Below, in pieces: positions 24,481 to 26,733 of a stretch of 26,733 nt of DNA; the stretch's first letter is position 1; each line of letters begins with the position of its first letter. The notes under the pieces are model-generated. The model saw only the letters and a program-made list of their open reading frames with translations, did no database searches and was not told the DNA's origin. Source of the DNA: an uncultured Porphyromonadaceae bacterium (lineage in GTDB: Bacteria > Bacteroidota > Bacteroidia > Bacteroidales > Coprobacteraceae); assembly GCA_900545915.1 (NCBI GenBank), contig URAV01000041.1, positions 1 to 26,733 on the forward strand, written 5' to 3'. A program made the translations under genes and the position numbers.

Positions 24481-25737
24481 ATGAATGAAAAAGTCCTCGA
24501 AAAACTGAAAATTCTTGCGGAATCGGCAAAATACGATGTATCTTGCGCCTCAAGCGGAACTTCCCGCTCCAAAATGACAGGTGGCATAGGAAGTGCTTCG
24601 GGCTGGGGTATTTGTCATAGTTTTACAGAAGATGGAAGATGTGTTTCGCTTCTGAAAATCATGCTTACCAATTATTGTATATATGATTGCGCTTATTGTA
24701 TCAACCGTAAAAGCAATGATCTGAAAAGAGCAACCTTGTCTGTATCAGAACTGGTCGATCTTACCATAGAATTTTATAGAAGAAATTATATCGAAGGTCT
24801 TTTTTTAAGTTCGGGAGTAGTAAATAATCCGGACTATACAATGGAAAGATTGGTAGGAGTAGCAAAAGAATTGCGATTGAAACACTGTTATAACGGATAT
24901 ATCCATTTGAAAAGTATTCCGGGAGCCAGCAGAGAACTGGTAAACGAAGCCGGATTATACGCCGATAGATTAAGTGTAAATATAGAAATTCCTAATGAAG
25001 AAAGCCTCAAAATATTAGCCCCTGAAAAAGACTTTAAAAGTGTATTCACACCAATGCGTTACATACAACAAGGGATCTTGCAAAGCGCGGAAGAGAAAAA
25101 AAGATTCCGCCATGCTCCTCGCTTTGCGCCAGCGGGACAAAGTACACAAATGATTGTAGGAGCAACGTCAGATACAGATAAGGATATACTCCGCATATCG
25201 TCTGCTTTATATCAGCGACCGACGATGAAAAGAGTATATTATTCCGGATATATTCATGTAAACGATTATGATAATCGATTGCCGGTTCTAAAACAACCTC
25301 CATTGGTGAGGGAAAACAGATTGTACCAAGCCGACTGGCTATTGAGATTCTACCAATTCAAAGTAAATGAAATCGTAGATGATGCTTATCCTAATCTCGA
25401 TCTGGATATCGATCCTAAACTTGCGTGGGCTTTACGTCATCCGGAAATTTTTCCGATAGATATAAACCGGGCAGACTACGAAATGCTTCTGCGAGTACCC
25501 GGAATCGGCATAAAATCTGCAAAATTAATCGTTGTTTCCCGCCGTTACTCCCGATTGGGAGCGTCCCAATTAAAAAAAATCGGCGTGGTAATGAAAAAAG
25601 CGCAGTACTTTATTACTTGCAACGAACTTCCGATGCAAACAGTAAACGAAATGAATCCGCAAAATATCCGCAAACTTTTAGTAGGGAGACCACGAACAAA
25701 GGACTCACGACAGCTAACGCTCTCTTTTGAAGATTAA
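24481..25737 (+). CDS. Radical SAM protein with C-terminal helix-hairpin-helix, putative DNA modification/repair
   Basis: This 418-residue radical SAM enzyme has its 4Fe-4S motif as Cys66-x3-Cys70-x2-Cys73 (NYCIYDCAYC). It is preceded by a conserved glycine-rich segment (GGIGSASGWGICHSF) with further cysteines. The C-terminal part (about residues 325-375) is a helix-hairpin-helix DNA-binding unit (DINRADYEMLLRVPGIGIKS) like those of ComEA and UvrC. The architecture matches the family I know as TIGR03916, putative DNA modification/repair radical SAM protein, whose reaction has not been established to my knowledge. The C-terminus ends QLTLSFED, a QxxLxF-like stretch that could bind the sliding clamp (inference). 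The ATG at 24481 is supported by the -7 box. It ends 4 nt before the next gene, its usual genomic partner. Confidence 0.93.
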   Translation: MNEKVLEKLKILAESAKYDVSCASSGTSRSKMTGGIGSASGWGICHSFTEDGRCVSLLKIMLTNYCIYDCAYCINRKSNDLKRATLSVSELVDLTIEFYRRNYIEGLFLSSGVVNNPDYTMERLVGVAKELRLKHCYNGYIHLKSIPGASRELVNEAGLYADRLSVNIEIPNEESLKILAPEKDFKSVFTPMRYIQQGILQSAEEKKRFRHAPRFAPAGQSTQMIVGATSDTDKDILRISSALYQRPTMKRVYYSGYIHVNDYDNRLPVLKQPPLVRENRLYQADWLLRFYQFKVNEIVDDAYPNLDLDIDPKLAWALRHPEIFPIDINRADYEMLLRVPGIGIKSAKLIVVSRRYSRLGASQLKKIGVVMKKAQYFITCNELPMQTVNEMNPQNIRKLLVGRPRTKDSRQLTLSFED

Positions 25738-25741
25738 AAAC

Positions 25742-26509
25742 ATGAATATATTCATATATGATAAAACATTTGAAGGGTTATTGAGTACAATTTTCGACGC
25801 TTATTCTCGAAAAACATTTCCGGATCTTTTACTGAGCGAAGACGAAACTCTTCCACTATTCTATGACGATTTACATATAGTATATACAGATAATGATAAA
25901 GCGGAACGGGTATGGAACGGATTGTTGAAAAAATTATCAAAGCCTGCCCTCTCCTGTCTTGCCGCCAGTTGGTTATCTGAATTACCCGAAATAGATCTAC
26001 TGATTTTTCGTTATATACGAAAAGCGATAGATTCTCCTTATTCCATTGAGCTGAATTTCGGAGATAGTGATGTCTTGGAACTTTCTCAAATCTGGAAAAA
26101 AGTACATCGTGAACAACACCGAATTATTCAGTTTCTACGTTTCCAAAAAGCTATGGACGGAACATTCTTCGCAGCAATAGAGCCGATTTATAATGTATTG
26201 TCTTTAATCGTTCCTCACTGCAAGGATCGCTTTTCAGACCAGAAATGGATAATTTATGATTTAAAACGAGAATACGGATACTATTATGATCTGTCTTCGG
26301 TTACAGAAATACAGTTCGAAAACAGTAGCGCTCATCTTCTATCTGGAATATTAGACAAAAATCAAATGCATCCCGATGAGGAATTATTTCAAAAGCTTTG
26401 GAAAGAATATTTCAAAGCAATTAATATTAAGGAAAGAAACAACCCCAAACTACATCGTCAAAACCTGCCTGTAAGGTTTTGGAAGCATTTAACCGAGAAA
26501 CAAAAATAA
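25742..26509 (+). CDS. DNA metabolism protein of the TIGR03915/DUF4130 type, partner of the radical SAM protein
   Basis: This 255-residue cytosolic protein matches in order and context the family named probable DNA metabolism protein (TIGR03915, DUF4130). It opens with IFIYDKTFEGLLSTIFDAYSR and continues through WKKVHREQHRIIQFLRF with FFAAIEPIYNVLSLIVPHCKDRF. It ends with LWKEYFKAINIKERNNPKLHRQNLPVRFW. In many bacteria this domain is fused to a uracil-DNA glycosylase-like domain, and the gene is nearly always next to the radical SAM gene. Here the domain stands alone, but a separate glycosylase-superfamily gene is two genes away on the other strand. The biochemical role is unknown; conserved His and aromatic residues suggest nucleic-acid binding (inference). 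A TTG at 25727 overlaps the upstream gene; the ATG at 25742 is used. It is in an operon with the radical SAM gene. Confidence 0.9.
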   Translation: MNIFIYDKTFEGLLSTIFDAYSRKTFPDLLLSEDETLPLFYDDLHIVYTDNDKAERVWNGLLKKLSKPALSCLAASWLSELPEIDLLIFRYIRKAIDSPYSIELNFGDSDVLELSQIWKKVHREQHRIIQFLRFQKAMDGTFFAAIEPIYNVLSLIVPHCKDRFSDQKWIIYDLKREYGYYYDLSSVTEIQFENSSAHLLSGILDKNQMHPDEELFQKLWKEYFKAINIKERNNPKLHRQNLPVRFWKHLTEKQK

Positions 26510-26610
26510 TTTTTATTTAAGACCTGTTTTCTGCATTATCTGATTTTCAACCGATTGTGTATCGAATAATTTTCAATAAAGATTTTCCTAAAAATTTTTC
26601 ATTCAAGACT

Positions 26611-26641
26611 GTTGTCAAATCAAAAAATGTGACTATCTTTG
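26611..26641 (+). promoter_or_regulatory. Promoter of the tRNA-Asp gene
   Basis: GTTG (26611-26614), then 19 nt, then TATCTTTG (26634-26641): a perfect -7 box with a good -33 element. The predicted start near 26647 leaves a ~35-nt 5' leader to be trimmed by RNase P. Confidence 0.7.
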
Positions 26642-26681
26642 CAACGCAAAAGAAAAAGAAGCGTTCTTAATTTTGTTGACT

Positions 26682-26733
26682 GGTGCGGTAGTTCAGCTGG
26701 TTAGAATACATGCCTGTCACGCATGGGGTCGCG
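26682..26733 (+). tRNA. tRNA-Asp (anticodon GTC), 3' end beyond the window
   Basis: The first 52 nt of a tRNA are present. They comprise the acceptor strand GGTGCGG, the D arm (GTTC paired with GAAT by wobble at the first pair, loop AGCTGGTTA), the anticodon stem CATGC/GCATG with loop CTGTCAC (anticodon GTC at 26716-26718), then the variable region. The T arm and 3' acceptor strand lie outside, so integrity cannot be checked. Confidence 0.95.

Noticed and set aside
1..26733. Looked for CRISPR arrays, integrase genes, attachment sites, restriction-modification genes and polysaccharide utilisation (SusC/SusD) pairs
   Set aside because: No regularly spaced repeats, recombinases or SusC/SusD-like proteins were seen. 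The tRNA-Asp at the right edge could be an integration site, but the sequence beyond it is not available.

Overview
The window is about 26.7 kb of AT-rich DNA that reads as a stretch of Bacteroidales (Bacteroidota) chromosome. Four things point there: recurring promoter elements of the Bacteroidetes type (a -7 box TAnnTTTG, in several cases with a TTG/TTTG-like -33 box about 19-20 nt upstream); no Shine-Dalgarno sequences; protein families typical of gut Bacteroidales; and a protease carrying a C-terminal domain of the type IX secretion (T9SS) sorting kind. A relative of Coprobacter, Barnesiella or Porphyromonadaceae is a guess. No insertion sequence, prophage, conjugative module, rRNA operon or CRISPR array is visible.

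Layout, left to right. A DNA polymerase IV (dinB) C-terminus enters from the left edge. A large TPR protein then runs convergently into an LtaS/sulfatase-type membrane phosphotransferase; the two share a symmetric terminator that contains both stop codons. Next are a secreted or periplasmic M3 peptidase (Dcp-like), an orphan AraC-type regulator and a phosphohexomutase. A minus-strand block follows: M23 endopeptidase then C69 dipeptidase (one probable operon), GNAT acetyltransferase then L-serine ammonia-lyase (another), and an ammonium transporter. The plus strand resumes with an Omp85-type barrel protein without POTRA domains, a small lipoprotein coupled to a subtilisin-like protease, then rsmG and a metallo-beta-lactamase-fold hydrolase. 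The right end holds a minus-strand GNAT plus uracil-DNA-glycosylase-superfamily pair, diverging from a radical SAM/helix-hairpin-helix protein and its DNA-metabolism partner. The window ends inside a tRNA-Asp(GTC) gene.

How the genes work together. Much of the window handles peptides and nitrogen: Dcp, the C69 dipeptidase, the M23 peptidase, the S8 protease, serine deaminase and Amt would release and process peptides, amino acids and ammonium. The right end is a likely DNA repair or modification island (UDG-like, radical SAM plus partner).

The least ordinary observation is the lipoprotein upstream of the S8 protease. Its C-terminal ~65 residues align without gaps to the protease's own propeptide, which suggests a separately encoded inhibitor or folding partner for a secreted protease. 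Most genes have an upstream in-frame TTG that gives a longer reading frame; in several cases a promoter -7 box, the neighbouring gene or the signal peptide argues for the downstream ATG, and the coordinates given use that ATG.
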